From NCBI RefSeq assembly GCF_022788695.1, contig NZ_CP085155.1, positions 372,001 to 436,000 on the forward strand: a DNA stretch of 64,000 nucleotides, given 5' to 3'. The translations under genes were made by a program, and so were the position numbers. Position 1 is the stretch's first letter. Each line of letters starts with the position of its first letter. Positions 50,605-59,835 of the stretch are shown one piece after another. The stretch comes from Pseudosulfitobacter sp. DSM 107133 (GTDB lineage: Bacteria; Pseudomonadota; Alphaproteobacteria; Rhodobacterales; Rhodobacteraceae). Under the pieces are notes generated by a model. The model saw nothing but the letters and a program-made list of their open reading frames with translations, was not told the origin of the DNA and did not search any database.

Positions 50605-51522
50605 CTATTTCCCCCACTTCAAGGCAATCAGGTCCATGTCGCCTGCCAGTTGCAGCAGGCGTGTCTTGGTACGCTCCGACATGGGTTTCAGCGGATGGCG
50701 CACATGGTCGCTGCGGATCACACCGCCTGCGGCATAGACGGTCTTGCAGGCGCGCAACCCGCACTGTCGGTTTTCGTGGTTGATCAATGGCAGGCATTTT
50801 TCCCACTGCTTCAGCGCGCCGTCATGGTCGCCGGCCAGATAGCTTGTGACGATGGGGCGGATGTGTTCGGGAAACAGCCCCGAGGTCATGGTGCCCGTGG
50901 CCCCCGCATCCAGATCGGCCAGCAGGGTTACCGCCTCTTCGCCGTCGAACGGCCCGGCAATATGATCGCCCGCCGCCTCGATCAGCGCCGCCAGCTTGTC
51001 GGCGGCAAAGGGGCATTCGATCTTGAAATAGCTGACGTTTTCCAGCTCGCGTGCCATCCGTGCCAGCAATGGCACCGACAGGGCAACACCGCTTAGCGGC
51101 GCATCCTGTACCATGATCGGGATGCCGATGGCGCTGCTGACCGCATCGAAATGTTCGAATATCCCCGCCTCGGCCGGAAACAGGCCCGACCCGTGATAGG
51201 GCGGCATCATCATCACCATCGCCGCCCCCATCGCCTGCGCCGCCTTGGCGCGGGCCACCACGATGTCGGTCGAAAAATGGCTGACCGTGACAATCACCGG
51301 CACGCGGCCTGCCACATGCTCAAGACTGATGCGCATCAACAGCGACCGCTCGGCATCGGACAGCACGAATTGTTCCGAGTAGTTCGCAAGGATGCAGATC
51401 GCATCCACGCCTTGATCTATCAGGCAGTCCAGCACGCGGCGCATGCCGTCTTCGTCGACTTGTCCGTCATCCAGAAACGGGGTCGGGGCCACCGGCAAAA
51501 TGCCTGTCAGGGTCTGTTCCAT
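50605..51522 (-). CDS. DHDPS-family 2-keto-3-deoxy-L-arabinonate dehydratase
   Basis: This 305-residue member of the dihydrodipicolinate synthase/N-acetylneuraminate lyase family has the Schiff-base lysine at Lys167 (SYFKIEC). The usual Tyr-Asn motif is replaced by VQDAPLSG, as in dehydratases and aldolases acting on keto-deoxy pentonates. In this operon it should dehydrate and deaminate-free rearrange 2-keto-3-deoxy-L-arabinonate to alpha-ketoglutaric semialdehyde. The alternative is a sugar-acid aldolase, but the neighbouring semialdehyde dehydrogenase supports the dehydratase. Confidence 0.88.
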   Translation of the reverse strand: MEQTLTGILPVAPTPFLDDGQVDEDGMRRVLDCLIDQGVDAICILANYSEQFVLSDAERSLLMRISLEHVAGRVPVIVTVSHFSTDIVVARAKAAQAMGAAMVMMMPPYHGSGLFPAEAGIFEHFDAVSSAIGIPIMVQDAPLSGVALSVPLLARMARELENVSYFKIECPFAADKLAALIEAAGDHIAGPFDGEEAVTLLADLDAGATGTMTSGLFPEHIRPIVTSYLAGDHDGALKQWEKCLPLINHENRQCGLRACKTVYAAGGVIRSDHVRHPLKPMSERTKTRLLQLAGDMDLIALKWGK

Positions 51523-51558
51523 AGCGGGTCCTTTCGGGTGTTCAATATGTCTGCTGCG

Positions 51559-52497
51559 TTACCAGTCAAAGGCCGCCACGGCCTGTCTGCGCCCCAGCGT
51601 AAATGCGTCTGACACATGCAGCATCGGGCGCAGGTCAACGTCGATTTCCCTGCGTTCAACCAGTTCGGCAAAACGGGCATAAAGCGCGCGGTATTCGTGA
51701 TCCGGGCCGCCGTTGACCTTTTCGCCATCCACCGACAGGTTCGCGCCGCCGTCGCTGAGCGTCGCGGTGCCCTGCGCGGTTTCGATACGGATGTCCCATG
51801 TTTGCGGACCCGTCTGACGCCAATCGAATGCGGCGGTCATTTCGGCCCCGCAGGGGTCGTTGAACGTCAGATCGGCGGCAATGGGCGTATCGCGGTTTTC
51901 AGGGAAAAACAGGTCAGCCTGCGTCAGGTGAACGGCGCGCGGATAGATTTCCGACAGCACCGACAACGCGTTGATGCCCGGATCGAACACCCCAAGTCCG
52001 CCGGCCTGCCAGATCCAGTCCTGTCCAGGATGCCAGCGGCGCACGTCCTCTTTCCAGATCACCTCGACGCGGGTGATATCCTTATCCTGCAGCCATTTGC
52101 GCGCGGCCTGAACACTTGCGGCATGGCGTGAATGCCATGTGGCAAACAGGGCCACGCCCTGCGCGCGCGCCAAGGCGATCAGGTCATGTACTTCGCTCAG
52201 CGTCGCCCCCGGAGGCTTTTCCAGCATCACATGCCGCCCCGCCAGCAAGGCGCGGCGCGCATCGTCATAGCGGACCTGTGGCGGCGTACACAGCGAGATG
52301 CACGAAATCTCAGGATGGGCGTCCAGCAAGTCTTCCAGATGCTCGAAACGGGGGACCCCGTCGACACCGGAATTCCGGCTGGCCGTCGCTTTCAGCGCAA
52401 AGGCAGGGGTCGCCGCAATCGACGGAATATGCTGGTCGCGGGCAATTTTGCCAACGCCGACAATGGCGAGATCGGCGGCGAGATCAGAAACAGACAT
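51559..52497 (-). CDS. Gfo/Idh/MocA-family L-arabinose (D-galactose) 1-dehydrogenase
   Basis: This 312-residue protein has the N-terminal Rossmann motif VGVGKIARDQH and the family signature EKPPG at 93-97. The segments FATWHSRHAASV, DVRRWHPGQDWIWQAGGLGVFDPGINALS are those of Azospirillum-type L-arabinose 1-dehydrogenase and D-galactose dehydrogenase. It oxidises the sugar to its lactone with NAD(P). It shares one base with the dehydratase stop (TGATG at 52495-52499). No dedicated lactonase gene is present in the operon. Confidence 0.9.
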   Translation of the reverse strand: MSVSDLAADLAIVGVGKIARDQHIPSIAATPAFALKATASRNSGVDGVPRFEHLEDLLDAHPEISCISLCTPPQVRYDDARRALLAGRHVMLEKPPGATLSEVHDLIALARAQGVALFATWHSRHAASVQAARKWLQDKDITRVEVIWKEDVRRWHPGQDWIWQAGGLGVFDPGINALSVLSEIYPRAVHLTQADLFFPENRDTPIAADLTFNDPCGAEMTAAFDWRQTGPQTWDIRIETAQGTATLSDGGANLSVDGEKVNGGPDHEYRALYARFAELVERREIDVDLRPMLHVSDAFTLGRRQAVAAFDW

Positions 52498-54239
52498 CAG
52501 TGTGAATCCCGTGGCACGGCGTTGCCGCGGCAGCCGACCAGAAAGTCAAAGTCCGCCCCCGTGTCAGCCCCCTGCACATGGTCATGGAACAGCCGCGCAT
52601 AGCCGCTGGCGGGTGGCACCACGGGGTTTTCCCACGCCGCAAGACGGCGCGCGATCTCGTCATCCGGCACGTCCAGATGCAAACGCCGGTTGGGCATGTC
52701 CAGCTCGATCATGTCGCCGTTCTGCACGATGGCCAGCGGCCCGCCCGCCGCCGCCTCGGGGCTGGTGTGCAGGATCACGGTGCCATAGGCGGTGCCCGAC
52801 ATCCGCGCATCGGAAATGCGCACCATATCGGTGATGCCCTTTTTCAGCACCTTGGGCGGCAGGCCCATGTTCCCCACCTCGGACATGCCGGGATAGCCGC
52901 GCGGGCCGCACATTTTCAGCACCATCACGCAGGTTTCGTCAATGTCCAGATCGTCGTCATTGATCCGCGCCTTGTAATCGTCGATGTCCTCGAACACCAC
53001 GGCGCGGCCCCGATGGGTCAGCAAATGCGGGCTGGCAGCTGAGGGCTTCAGAACCGCCCCCTTGGGTGCCAGATTGCCACGCAGCACGGCAATGCCGCCC
53101 TGTTTGGCCAGCGGTTCGCCCGCGGGGCGGATCACGTCCTCGTTGTAGTTCACCGCATCCTTGACCTGATCCCAGGCGGTGTCGCCCGAGACGGTCAGCG
53201 CGTCATTGTTCAACAGCCCCGCCTCGCCCAGACGTTTGATCACCACGGGCAAGCCGCCCGCATAAAAGAACTCTTCCATCAGGTATTTGCCCGAGGGCAT
53301 CAGGTTCACAATCGTCGGCACATCGCGCCCGAAGGTGTCCCAATCGTCCAGTGTCAGATCAATCCCCACACGGCCCGCAATCGCCATCAGGTGAATCACC
53401 GCATTGGTCGACCCGCCAATCGCACCATTGGTGCGGATTGCGTTCTGAAACGCCTCGCGCGTCAGCACGTCCGAGGGTTTCAGATCATCCTTGACCATCT
53501 GCACGATGCGCCGGCCTGTCACATGGCTCATGACACGGCGGCGGCTGTCCACGGCGGGGATTGCCGCATTGCCCGACAACGCCATGCCCAGTGCCTCGAC
53601 CATGCTGGCCATCGACGACGCGGTGCCCATGGTGTTGCACGATCCGGGGCTGCGGCTCATCGCCTGTTCGGCGTCAAGGAAATCTTCGCGGGTCATCTTG
53701 CCCGCCTTGATGTCTTCGGACATCTGCCAGAGTGCCGTGCCCGAGCCGACCCGTTCGCCCCGGAACCAGCCGTTCATCATCGGCCCGCCCGACACCATGA
53801 TCGCCGGCAGATCAACCGAGGCCGCGCCCATCAGCAGCGCGGGCGTGGTCTTGTCACAGCCACACAACAGCACCACACCGTCCAGCGGATTGGCGCGAAG
53901 GGCCTCTTCCACGTCCATCGCGGCCAGATTGCGGTACATCATCGCCGTGGGGCGCAGCGCGCTTTCGCCGGTGGAAAACACGGGGAATTCCAGCGGCAGC
54001 CCCCCCGCCTCGTAAATCCCGTGTTTCACCCGTTCGGCCAGATCGCGCAGATGCGCGTTGCAGGGCGTCAGTTGCGACCAGGTGTTGCAGATGCCGATCA
54101 CGGGCCGTCCATCAAACAGATCGGCCGGCAGCCCTTGGTTCTTCATCCAGCTGCGGTGGTAAATATGGTCGCGGCTGTCGCCCCCGAACCATTCCTGCGA
54201 GCGCAGTTTGCGGGGCCATGCGGCGGGTTGAAACGTCAT
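52497..54239 (-). CDS. L-arabinonate dehydratase (IlvD/Edd family)
   Basis: This 580-residue iron-sulfur dehydratase has cluster cysteines Cys60 (LTPCN), Cys128 (GCDKTTPA, with the carbamylated-type lysine at 130) and Cys201 (GSCNTMGTASSM), the set expected for a 2Fe-2S enzyme. The start LRSQEWFGGDSRDHIYHRSW is specific to sugar-acid dehydratases rather than IlvD of amino-acid synthesis. It converts L-arabinonate (possibly also D-galactonate or D-fuconate) to the 2-keto-3-deoxy acid. It lies 12 bases after the permease gene. Confidence 0.92.
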   Translation of the reverse strand: MTFQPAAWPRKLRSQEWFGGDSRDHIYHRSWMKNQGLPADLFDGRPVIGICNTWSQLTPCNAHLRDLAERVKHGIYEAGGLPLEFPVFSTGESALRPTAMMYRNLAAMDVEEALRANPLDGVVLLCGCDKTTPALLMGAASVDLPAIMVSGGPMMNGWFRGERVGSGTALWQMSEDIKAGKMTREDFLDAEQAMSRSPGSCNTMGTASSMASMVEALGMALSGNAAIPAVDSRRRVMSHVTGRRIVQMVKDDLKPSDVLTREAFQNAIRTNGAIGGSTNAVIHLMAIAGRVGIDLTLDDWDTFGRDVPTIVNLMPSGKYLMEEFFYAGGLPVVIKRLGEAGLLNNDALTVSGDTAWDQVKDAVNYNEDVIRPAGEPLAKQGGIAVLRGNLAPKGAVLKPSAASPHLLTHRGRAVVFEDIDDYKARINDDDLDIDETCVMVLKMCGPRGYPGMSEVGNMGLPPKVLKKGITDMVRISDARMSGTAYGTVILHTSPEAAAGGPLAIVQNGDMIELDMPNRRLHLDVPDDEIARRLAAWENPVVPPASGYARLFHDHVQGADTGADFDFLVGCRGNAVPRDSH

Positions 54240-54251
54240 CTTGAATGCCCC

Positions 54252-55448
54252 TTAGCGTTGTTTTTGTTTGTTGTAGACGTCGAAAATCACGGCAGCGAGC
54301 AGCACCAGACCCTTGATCACCTGCTGGTAATCAATGCCGATGCCCATGATTGACATGCCGTTGTTCATCACGCCCATGATGAACGCACCCACCACGGCGC
54401 CAACAATCTTGCCGACCCCGCCGGACATCGACGCACCGCCGATGAACACCGCCGCAATCACATCGAGTTCGACCGCAAAGCCCGCCTTGGGCGTCGCCGT
54501 GTTCAGCCGCGCGGCAAAGATCAGACCCGCCAGCGCCGCCAGAACGCCCATGTTGACGAAGGTCAGGAAGGTCAGCCGCTCGGTCGGAATGCCCGACAGC
54601 TTCGCCGCCTTCACATTCCCCCCCAGCGCATAGACACGCCGCCCGATGGTCGTCTGTTCGGTGATGAACGCATAGACGATGGTCAACAGCCCCATGGTCA
54701 CCAGCACGTTGGGCAGGCCCCGGAACGTCGACAGCTTGTAAATCACGAACAGCAGCGCGCCTGCGACGATGGCATTGCGCACCACGAAAAAGCTGACCGG
54801 CTCGTCCTCGATCCCGTAAGCCATGTTGCGCGCGCGTTTGCGCATCCCAAGGTAAACGATGGCACAGGCGGCAATCACCCCCACGGCCAGCGCCGTGGCA
54901 TTGGGACGGCCCACCCCGAACACATCGGGAATGAACCCCGTCGACAGCAGCTGGAACGACTTGGGGAACGGCCCCACCGATTGCCCTTCAAGCAGCCACA
55001 GCGACAGCCCGCGAAACACCAGCATTCCCGCCAGCGTCACGATAAAGCTGGGGATGTTCCAATAGGCCACCCAATAGCCCTGCGCGGCCCCGATCAGCCC
55101 GCCAACCACCAGACAGACAGGGATGGTGATGGCCACCGGCACGTCCAGATTGACGATCATCACCGCGGCCAGCGCCCCGACAAAGCCCATGACCGACCCG
55201 ACCGACAGGTCGATATGACCGCCGACAATCACGATCAGCATCCCCAAGGCCATGATGATGATATAGCTGTTTTGCAGGAACAGGTTGGTGATGTTCACCG
55301 GCTTGAGCAACGTACCGTCAGTGACAACCTGGAAGAACAGCATGATCGCGATCAGGGCGAACAACAGCCCGTATTCGCGCAAGTGCCCCAGCAGATAGGT
55401 GGCCATGTTCGGTTGCGTGGTTTGGTCGGGTGATACGGTATCGGTCAT
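54252..55448 (-). CDS. gguB: Sugar ABC transporter permease, GguB/XylH-like
   Basis: This 398-residue inner-membrane permease has about ten hydrophobic segments. The ribose/xylose-class motif LGMLIVIVGGHIDLSVGSVMG is in the N-terminal half and LDVIAAVFIGGASMSGGVG near the C-terminus. The long insert MRKRARNMAYGIEDEP is typical of the GguB/XylH subgroup. It is encoded 12 bases after the ATPase gene. With ChvE and GguA it should import L-arabinose, D-galactose and similar sugars. Confidence 0.9.
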   Translation of the reverse strand: MTDTVSPDQTTQPNMATYLLGHLREYGLLFALIAIMLFFQVVTDGTLLKPVNITNLFLQNSYIIIMALGMLIVIVGGHIDLSVGSVMGFVGALAAVMIVNLDVPVAITIPVCLVVGGLIGAAQGYWVAYWNIPSFIVTLAGMLVFRGLSLWLLEGQSVGPFPKSFQLLSTGFIPDVFGVGRPNATALAVGVIAACAIVYLGMRKRARNMAYGIEDEPVSFFVVRNAIVAGALLFVIYKLSTFRGLPNVLVTMGLLTIVYAFITEQTTIGRRVYALGGNVKAAKLSGIPTERLTFLTFVNMGVLAALAGLIFAARLNTATPKAGFAVELDVIAAVFIGGASMSGGVGKIVGAVVGAFIMGVMNNGMSIMGIGIDYQQVIKGLVLLAAVIFDVYNKQKQR

Positions 55449-55460
55449 TGTGCCGCTCCC

Positions 55461-56981
55461 TTAATGTGTGACAATGAACGACATGATGCGTTCCTGACTG
55501 GCCTCGGATGCATCAAGCTCTCCGACAAAGCTGCCTTCGTTCATGACGTAGATACGGTCGCTCATGCCCAGCAGCTCGGGCATTTCCGAGCTGATCATGA
55601 CCACCCCCTTGCCCTGCGCCGACAGCTCGTTGATGATGCCGTAAATCTCGAATTTGGCACCGACGTCGATGCCGCGCGTGGGTTCGTCCAGGATCAGAAC
55701 CTCGGGGCCTGCGAACAGCCATTTCGACAAGACCACCTTTTGCTGGTTGCCCCCCGACAGGTTCATCACCCGCTGGAACACGCTGGGCGTGCGGATGTTC
55801 ATCGCCTTGCGATAACGCTCGGCCACCCTGGTTTCCTCGGCCTCGTTGATGACGCCCGAACTGGACACATCGGGCAGGTTCGCCAGCGTGATGTTGCGCT
55901 GGATCGTGTCTTCCAGCACCAGCCCCAGTTCCTTGCGGTCCTCGGTGACATAGGCCAGCCCGCTGCGGATCGCGGCCGCCACGGTCGAGGTGTCGACGGG
56001 CTGCCCCTTAAGTTTCACCGTGCCGGTGGTGTTCTGCCCGTAGCTGCGCCCGAAAATGCTCATCGCCAGTTCGGTGCGCCCTGCACCCATCAGGCCGGCA
56101 ATGCCAACGACCTCGCCGGCGCGCACGTGAAAGTTGATGTCCTTGATGATCTGGCGCGTCGCATGTTCGGGGTGCCAGACGTTCCAGTCCTGCACCTCCA
56201 TCAGCATGTCACCCGCCCGCCGCGTGCGTTCGGGATAACGTTGCGACATGTCGCGCCCCACCATGTCGCGCACGATGCGGTCCTCGGTGATCTCTTGCGT
56301 GCGCGCATCCAGCGTCGACACTGTCGCCCCGTCGCGGATCACGGTAATGGTGTCAGCCACGCGGCGCACCTCGTTCAGCTTGTGGCTGATGATGATCGAG
56401 GTGACCCCCTCGGCCTTCAACTCCAGCAGCAGGTCCAGCAACGCCTGACTGTCGGATTCCGACAGCGCGGCGGTGGGTTCGTCCAGGATCAGCAGACGCA
56501 CGTCCTTGGACAGCGCCTTGGCGATCTCGACCAGTTGTTGTTTGCCCACGCCCAGCCGGTCCACCTGCGTGGCGGGGGCCTCTTTCAGCCCGACCTTTTT
56601 CAACAGCGCCTCGGTGCGCCGGAAGGTTTCGGGCCAGTTCATCACGCCCTTGCTGGCGCATTCATTGCCCACGAACAGATTTTCCGCGATGGACAACAGC
56701 GGCACCAGAGCCAGCTCCTGATGGATAATGATGATCCCCAGATCCTCGCTGTCGACGATGCCACCAAAGCGCGCGACCTGACCGTCATAGTGGATTTCAC
56801 CGTCGTAGGTGCCTTGCGGATAGACACCGGAAAGGACCTTCATCAAGGTCGACTTGCCCGCGCCGTTTTCGCCCACAAGGGCGTGGATCTCACCCTTGGC
56901 CACCTTCAGATTGACGTTGTCCAGCGCCTTGACGCCCGGAAAAGTCTTGGTGATGTCGCGCATTTCAAGAAGTGTTGTCAT
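55461..56981 (-). CDS. gguA: Sugar ABC transporter ATP-binding protein, GguA-like (two ATPase domains)
   Basis: This 506-residue protein has two fused ATPase domains. The first has Walker [10 protein letters not shown] at 37-45 and [11 protein letters not shown]. The second has the usual degenerate Walker A region [15 protein letters not shown], an intact LSGGNQQKV signature and [11 protein letters not shown]. The ATG at 56981 is used because GGGGGGCAGG lies just upstream; a TTG five codons earlier is less likely. The segment [14 protein letters not shown] is typical of the XylG/GguA branch. Confidence 0.92.
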   Translation of the reverse strand: MTTLLEMRDITKTFPGVKALDNVNLKVAKGEIHALVGENGAGKSTLMKVLSGVYPQGTYDGEIHYDGQVARFGGIVDSEDLGIIIIHQELALVPLLSIAENLFVGNECASKGVMNWPETFRRTEALLKKVGLKEAPATQVDRLGVGKQQLVEIAKALSKDVRLLILDEPTAALSESDSQALLDLLLELKAEGVTSIIISHKLNEVRRVADTITVIRDGATVSTLDARTQEITEDRIVRDMVGRDMSQRYPERTRRAGDMLMEVQDWNVWHPEHATRQIIKDINFHVRAGEVVGIAGLMGAGRTELAMSIFGRSYGQNTTGTVKLKGQPVDTSTVAAAIRSGLAYVTEDRKELGLVLEDTIQRNITLANLPDVSSSGVINEAEETRVAERYRKAMNIRTPSVFQRVMNLSGGNQQKVVLSKWLFAGPEVLILDEPTRGIDVGAKFEIYGIINELSAQGKGVVMISSEMPELLGMSDRIYVMNEGSFVGELDASEASQERIMSFIVTH

Positions 56982-57039
56982 TGGCCTGCCCCCCAATATC
57001 CAGACCCGCCCCGCCAGCCGGTTACAGCACGCGGAGCAG

Positions 57040-57072
57040 GCGATTGTTCAATCGCAACCTGTGCTTACAGGT
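57040..57072 (-). terminator. Tandem stem-loops after the chvE-like gene
   Basis: Two perfect six-bp hairpins stand side by side: ACCTGT-GCTT-ACAGGT (57057-57072), which includes the stop codon of the binding-protein gene, and GCGATT-GTTC-AATCGC (57040-57055). They separate the binding-protein gene from the ATPase gene. They probably reduce expression of the ATPase and permease relative to the binding protein. Confidence 0.55.
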
Positions 57073-58129
57073 CGTCTTTGGAGTGGTAGCCCGAGTCGAT
57101 CACGATCGCCTCGTAGTTGCTGGCATCGACCGATACCGGCTCAAGCAGGTAGGACGGCACAACCTTGACACCGTTGTTATAAGTGGTGGTGTCGTTGATC
57201 TCCGGCTCGCCGCCTTGCAGCAGCGCATCGACCATACCAACCGTCACACGGGCCAGTTCGCGGGTGTCCTTGAACACGGTCGAATATTGCTCGCCTGCGA
57301 TGATCGACTTGATCGACTGCAATTCCGCATCCTGACCGGACACAATCGGCATTGCCAGATCGCCAGACCCGTAACCCACACCCTTGAGCGAGCTGAGGAT
57401 ACCAATCGACAAACCGTCATAGGGGCTCAGCACGCCGTTCACGACCTTGTCGGTGTAATGCGCCGACAACAGGTTATCCATGCGCGCCTGCGCGACCGCG
57501 CCATCCCAGCGCAGGGTGCCGACCGTGTCCATGCCCATCTGGCCCGACACGATGTTGATGGTGCCGTCGTCGATCAGCGGTTGCAGCACCGACATGGCAC
57601 CGTTGTAGAAGAAATAGGCGTTGTTGTCGTCGGGCGAGCCGCCGAACAATTCGACATTCCAGGGGCTGACATCGGGAAAGCGTTCCTTCAGCCCGTCAAC
57701 GATGGAACTGGCCTGTTGCACGCCGACCTTGAAGTTGTCGAAGGTCGCGTAATAGTCGACATATTCGCTGTCACGGATCAGCCGGTCATAGGCGATTGTC
57801 TTGATATCCGCGAAATGCGCGTTCTCCAGTGCGTTCGACAGGGTGGTGCCGTCAATCGCGGCAATCACCAACACATCGACGCCCTTGGTGATCATGTTCT
57901 CGATCTGGGCAAGCTGGTTGGGAATGTCGTCTTCTGCGTATTGCAGATCAACAGTATAGCCTGCCGCCTCGAACTGCTCGACCATCGAATTGCCGTCGGA
58001 AATCCAGCGGGCCGAGGATTTGGTGGGCATCGCGATGCCAATCGTGCCCTTGTCCTGAGCCAGTACAGGCGATGTCAGCAGACCAACGCCAAGCGCAAGG
58101 GCACTAAGCCCCGAAATAAGTTTGTTCAT
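57065..58129 (-). CDS. chvE: Multiple-sugar-binding periplasmic protein, ChvE-like
   Basis: This 354-residue periplasmic protein has a signal peptide ending at TSPVLAQD. The ChvE/XylF-type mature start is [19 protein letters not shown], followed by [20 protein letters not shown] and [19 protein letters not shown], which hold ligand-contacting residues. The ATG at 58129 with GGGAGGA upstream is the clear start. ChvE-type proteins bind L-arabinose, D-galactose and other aldoses. It is the first gene of the pathway operon and divergent from a GbpR-like LysR regulator. Confidence 0.92.
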   Translation of the reverse strand: MNKLISGLSALALGVGLLTSPVLAQDKGTIGIAMPTKSSARWISDGNSMVEQFEAAGYTVDLQYAEDDIPNQLAQIENMITKGVDVLVIAAIDGTTLSNALENAHFADIKTIAYDRLIRDSEYVDYYATFDNFKVGVQQASSIVDGLKERFPDVSPWNVELFGGSPDDNNAYFFYNGAMSVLQPLIDDGTINIVSGQMGMDTVGTLRWDGAVAQARMDNLLSAHYTDKVVNGVLSPYDGLSIGILSSLKGVGYGSGDLAMPIVSGQDAELQSIKSIIAGEQYSTVFKDTRELARVTVGMVDALLQGGEPEINDTTTYNNGVKVVPSYLLEPVSVDASNYEAIVIDSGYHSKDDL

Positions 58130-58260
58130 GTCTTCCTCCCAAAAGCCGACCAATCCGTTTGCAGAAAAGTCGGGTCCCGCGTGCGGGACAAAATGTCGGA
58201 CGATTTTCCTATGTCCTGCGCGATGTTTACAATGTGGTTACATAGCAATCAAATTACATA

Positions 58261-58300
58261 AGTTGACATATACATACCAAAAGTGACATGCAGTTGACAT
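58261..58300. promoter_or_regulatory. Three GTKGACAT-type direct repeats in the divergent chvE/LysR region
   Basis: AGTTGACAT (58261-58269), AAGTGACAT (58281-58289) and AGTTGACAT (58292-58300) repeat in the same orientation, the last running into the LysR start codon. The 170-base region is AT-rich. They may be half-sites for the LysR protein or for another regulator; the TTGACA element inside them could also serve as a -35 hexamer. Confidence 0.4.
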
Positions 58301-59231
58301 GCAAGACCTGACCTCACGCCTGCAATGGCGCCACCTGCGGCTGATTCATGCCATTGATGAATACGGCCAGCTGTCTGTCGCCGCTGACCATCTGGCGATC
58401 ACCCAGCCCGCCGCCTCGCGAATGCTGGCCGAGGTCGAACAGATGGTTGGCCAGCCGCTGTTCGCGCGCACGTCCAAGGGCATGGTGCCCACGGCCATCG
58501 CAGAGGTGCTGATCCGCCATGCCGGCGGGCTGCTGCGCGCGCTGGCCAGCACCGCCGACGAGGTCGCCGCCTTTGGCGCAGGCAAAACCGGACGCGTGCG
58601 GGTGGGATCGGTGACGGGGGCGGCCATCGCCTATGTCGTTCCGGCGGTCCACGCACTGAAACAGGACGTCGAAGGGGCCGATGTCTATGTGGGTGTTGGC
58701 CCCAGCGATACGCTGATGGAGGGGCTGCTGAACGGCGAATACGATTTTATCCTGTCGCGCGTGCCCAACGAACTGGACCCGCGCCTGTTCGAAATCATGG
58801 ACTGGCGTAATGAAACAGCCGAATTTCTGGTCAGATCGGGCCACAAGCTGACACAGATCGCCCGCCCGTCGATCACCGACCTTGCCGGATTTGGCTGGGT
58901 CGCGCAGGCCACCGGCACCCCCATGCGCAAGGCGGTGGAAGAGGCCTTTCTGGCCCACGGCGTCCCCTTGCCCGAAGACATCGTGACCACCACGTCGCTG
59001 CTGGTGATGATCGCCTATTTGCAGATTTCCGATTCAATCTCTCCGGTGTCCAGCGAGGTTGGCGATCTGGTCCGCAGCACCGGCGTGGGCGGCATTCAGT
59101 CGATCACCGTGCAGCAACCCCTGGTCATTTCTCCCTATCACCTGATCCAGCGCAAATCGGTGATGATCAATCCGCTGGCACAGCGCTTGCGCAATCTGGT
59201 GGTCGACGGATTGTCAAAGCCGCTGGCGTGA
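58299..59231 (+). CDS. LysR-family regulator, GbpR-like
   Basis: This 310-residue regulator has an N-terminal winged helix (LRLIHAIDEYGQLSVAADHLAITQPAASRMLAEVE, residues about 14-50). The effector domain has VRVGSVTGAAIAYVVPAVHALK. It resembles GbpR, the galactose-binding-protein regulator that lies beside chvE in Agrobacterium and Azospirillum. It is divergent from the chvE-gguA-gguB pathway operon and should control it in response to arabinose or galactose. Confidence 0.9.
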   Translation: MQDLTSRLQWRHLRLIHAIDEYGQLSVAADHLAITQPAASRMLAEVEQMVGQPLFARTSKGMVPTAIAEVLIRHAGGLLRALASTADEVAAFGAGKTGRVRVGSVTGAAIAYVVPAVHALKQDVEGADVYVGVGPSDTLMEGLLNGEYDFILSRVPNELDPRLFEIMDWRNETAEFLVRSGHKLTQIARPSITDLAGFGWVAQATGTPMRKAVEEAFLAHGVPLPEDIVTTTSLLVMIAYLQISDSISPVSSEVGDLVRSTGVGGIQSITVQQPLVISPYHLIQRKSVMINPLAQRLRNLVVDGLSKPLA

Positions 59232-59246
59232 CGGGCGGGCGGGACC

Positions 59247-59834
59247 CTACGGGCGCGGCCCAACCACGCCAGCATCTTCCAATTGTTCCTGATCCGGCAG
59301 GTCGCGCAGGCTTTGCAGCCCGAAGACCGCCAGAAACCGGTCGGTCGTCACAAAGGTATAAGGCGCCCCGCGGCGCGGGCTGCGCGGGCCGGTTGCAATC
59401 AGGTTACGCTCGTGCAGCCGCCCGATCAGCTCGCGGCCAACCTCTTTGCCGAAAATATCTTTCAACCCGTCCCGTGTGATCGGCTGGTGATAGGCAATGG
59501 CCGCCAGAACCGACACATCGAACGGGTTCAGGTCCAGCCCCTGCCCGCCCACATCCGACGCGACACGGATCGTGGCCGCATAGGCCGGACGGGTGCGCAG
59601 GAACCAGCCGTCCGCCACCTGCGCCACCTCAAAAGAACGCCCCTCAAGGTCGGCGGACAGATCGTCGATCAACAGATCAACCGACGCCCCCCGCCCCACA
59701 ACCCGCGCCAAAGCGTCACGCGGCACCGGTGTGGCCGAGGCGAACAGAACCGCTTCGATCCGGCGCATCCATGTGCGCCAGCGCAGGTCGGGCGGCAGAT
59801 CGGTCAAATCGCGGTCAAACTCTGGCTCTGCCAT
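59247..59834 (-). CDS. ScpB-family segregation and condensation protein B homologue
   Basis: This 195-residue protein has two winged-helix domains of the ScpB type, with RRIEAVLFASATPVPRDALARVVG at the N-terminus and NPFDVSVLAAIAYHQPITRDGLKDIFGKEV in the second domain, followed by RRGAPYTFVTTDRFLAVFGL. ScpB partners with the kleisin ScpA and SMC in chromosome compaction. No scpA is adjacent; instead a DUF1403 gene precedes it by one base. Chromosomal scpB normally lies beside scpA, so this looks like a second, specialised copy. Confidence 0.88.
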   Translation of the reverse strand: MAEPEFDRDLTDLPPDLRWRTWMRRIEAVLFASATPVPRDALARVVGRGASVDLLIDDLSADLEGRSFEVAQVADGWFLRTRPAYAATIRVASDVGGQGLDLNPFDVSVLAAIAYHQPITRDGLKDIFGKEVGRELIGRLHERNLIATGPRSPRRGAPYTFVTTDRFLAVFGLQSLRDLPDQEQLEDAGVVGPRP

Positions 59835-59835
59835 G

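Noticed and set aside
55464..57089. A 541-codon plus-strand frame
   Set aside because: It mirrors the gguA-like gene; Walker and signature motifs are on the minus strand only.
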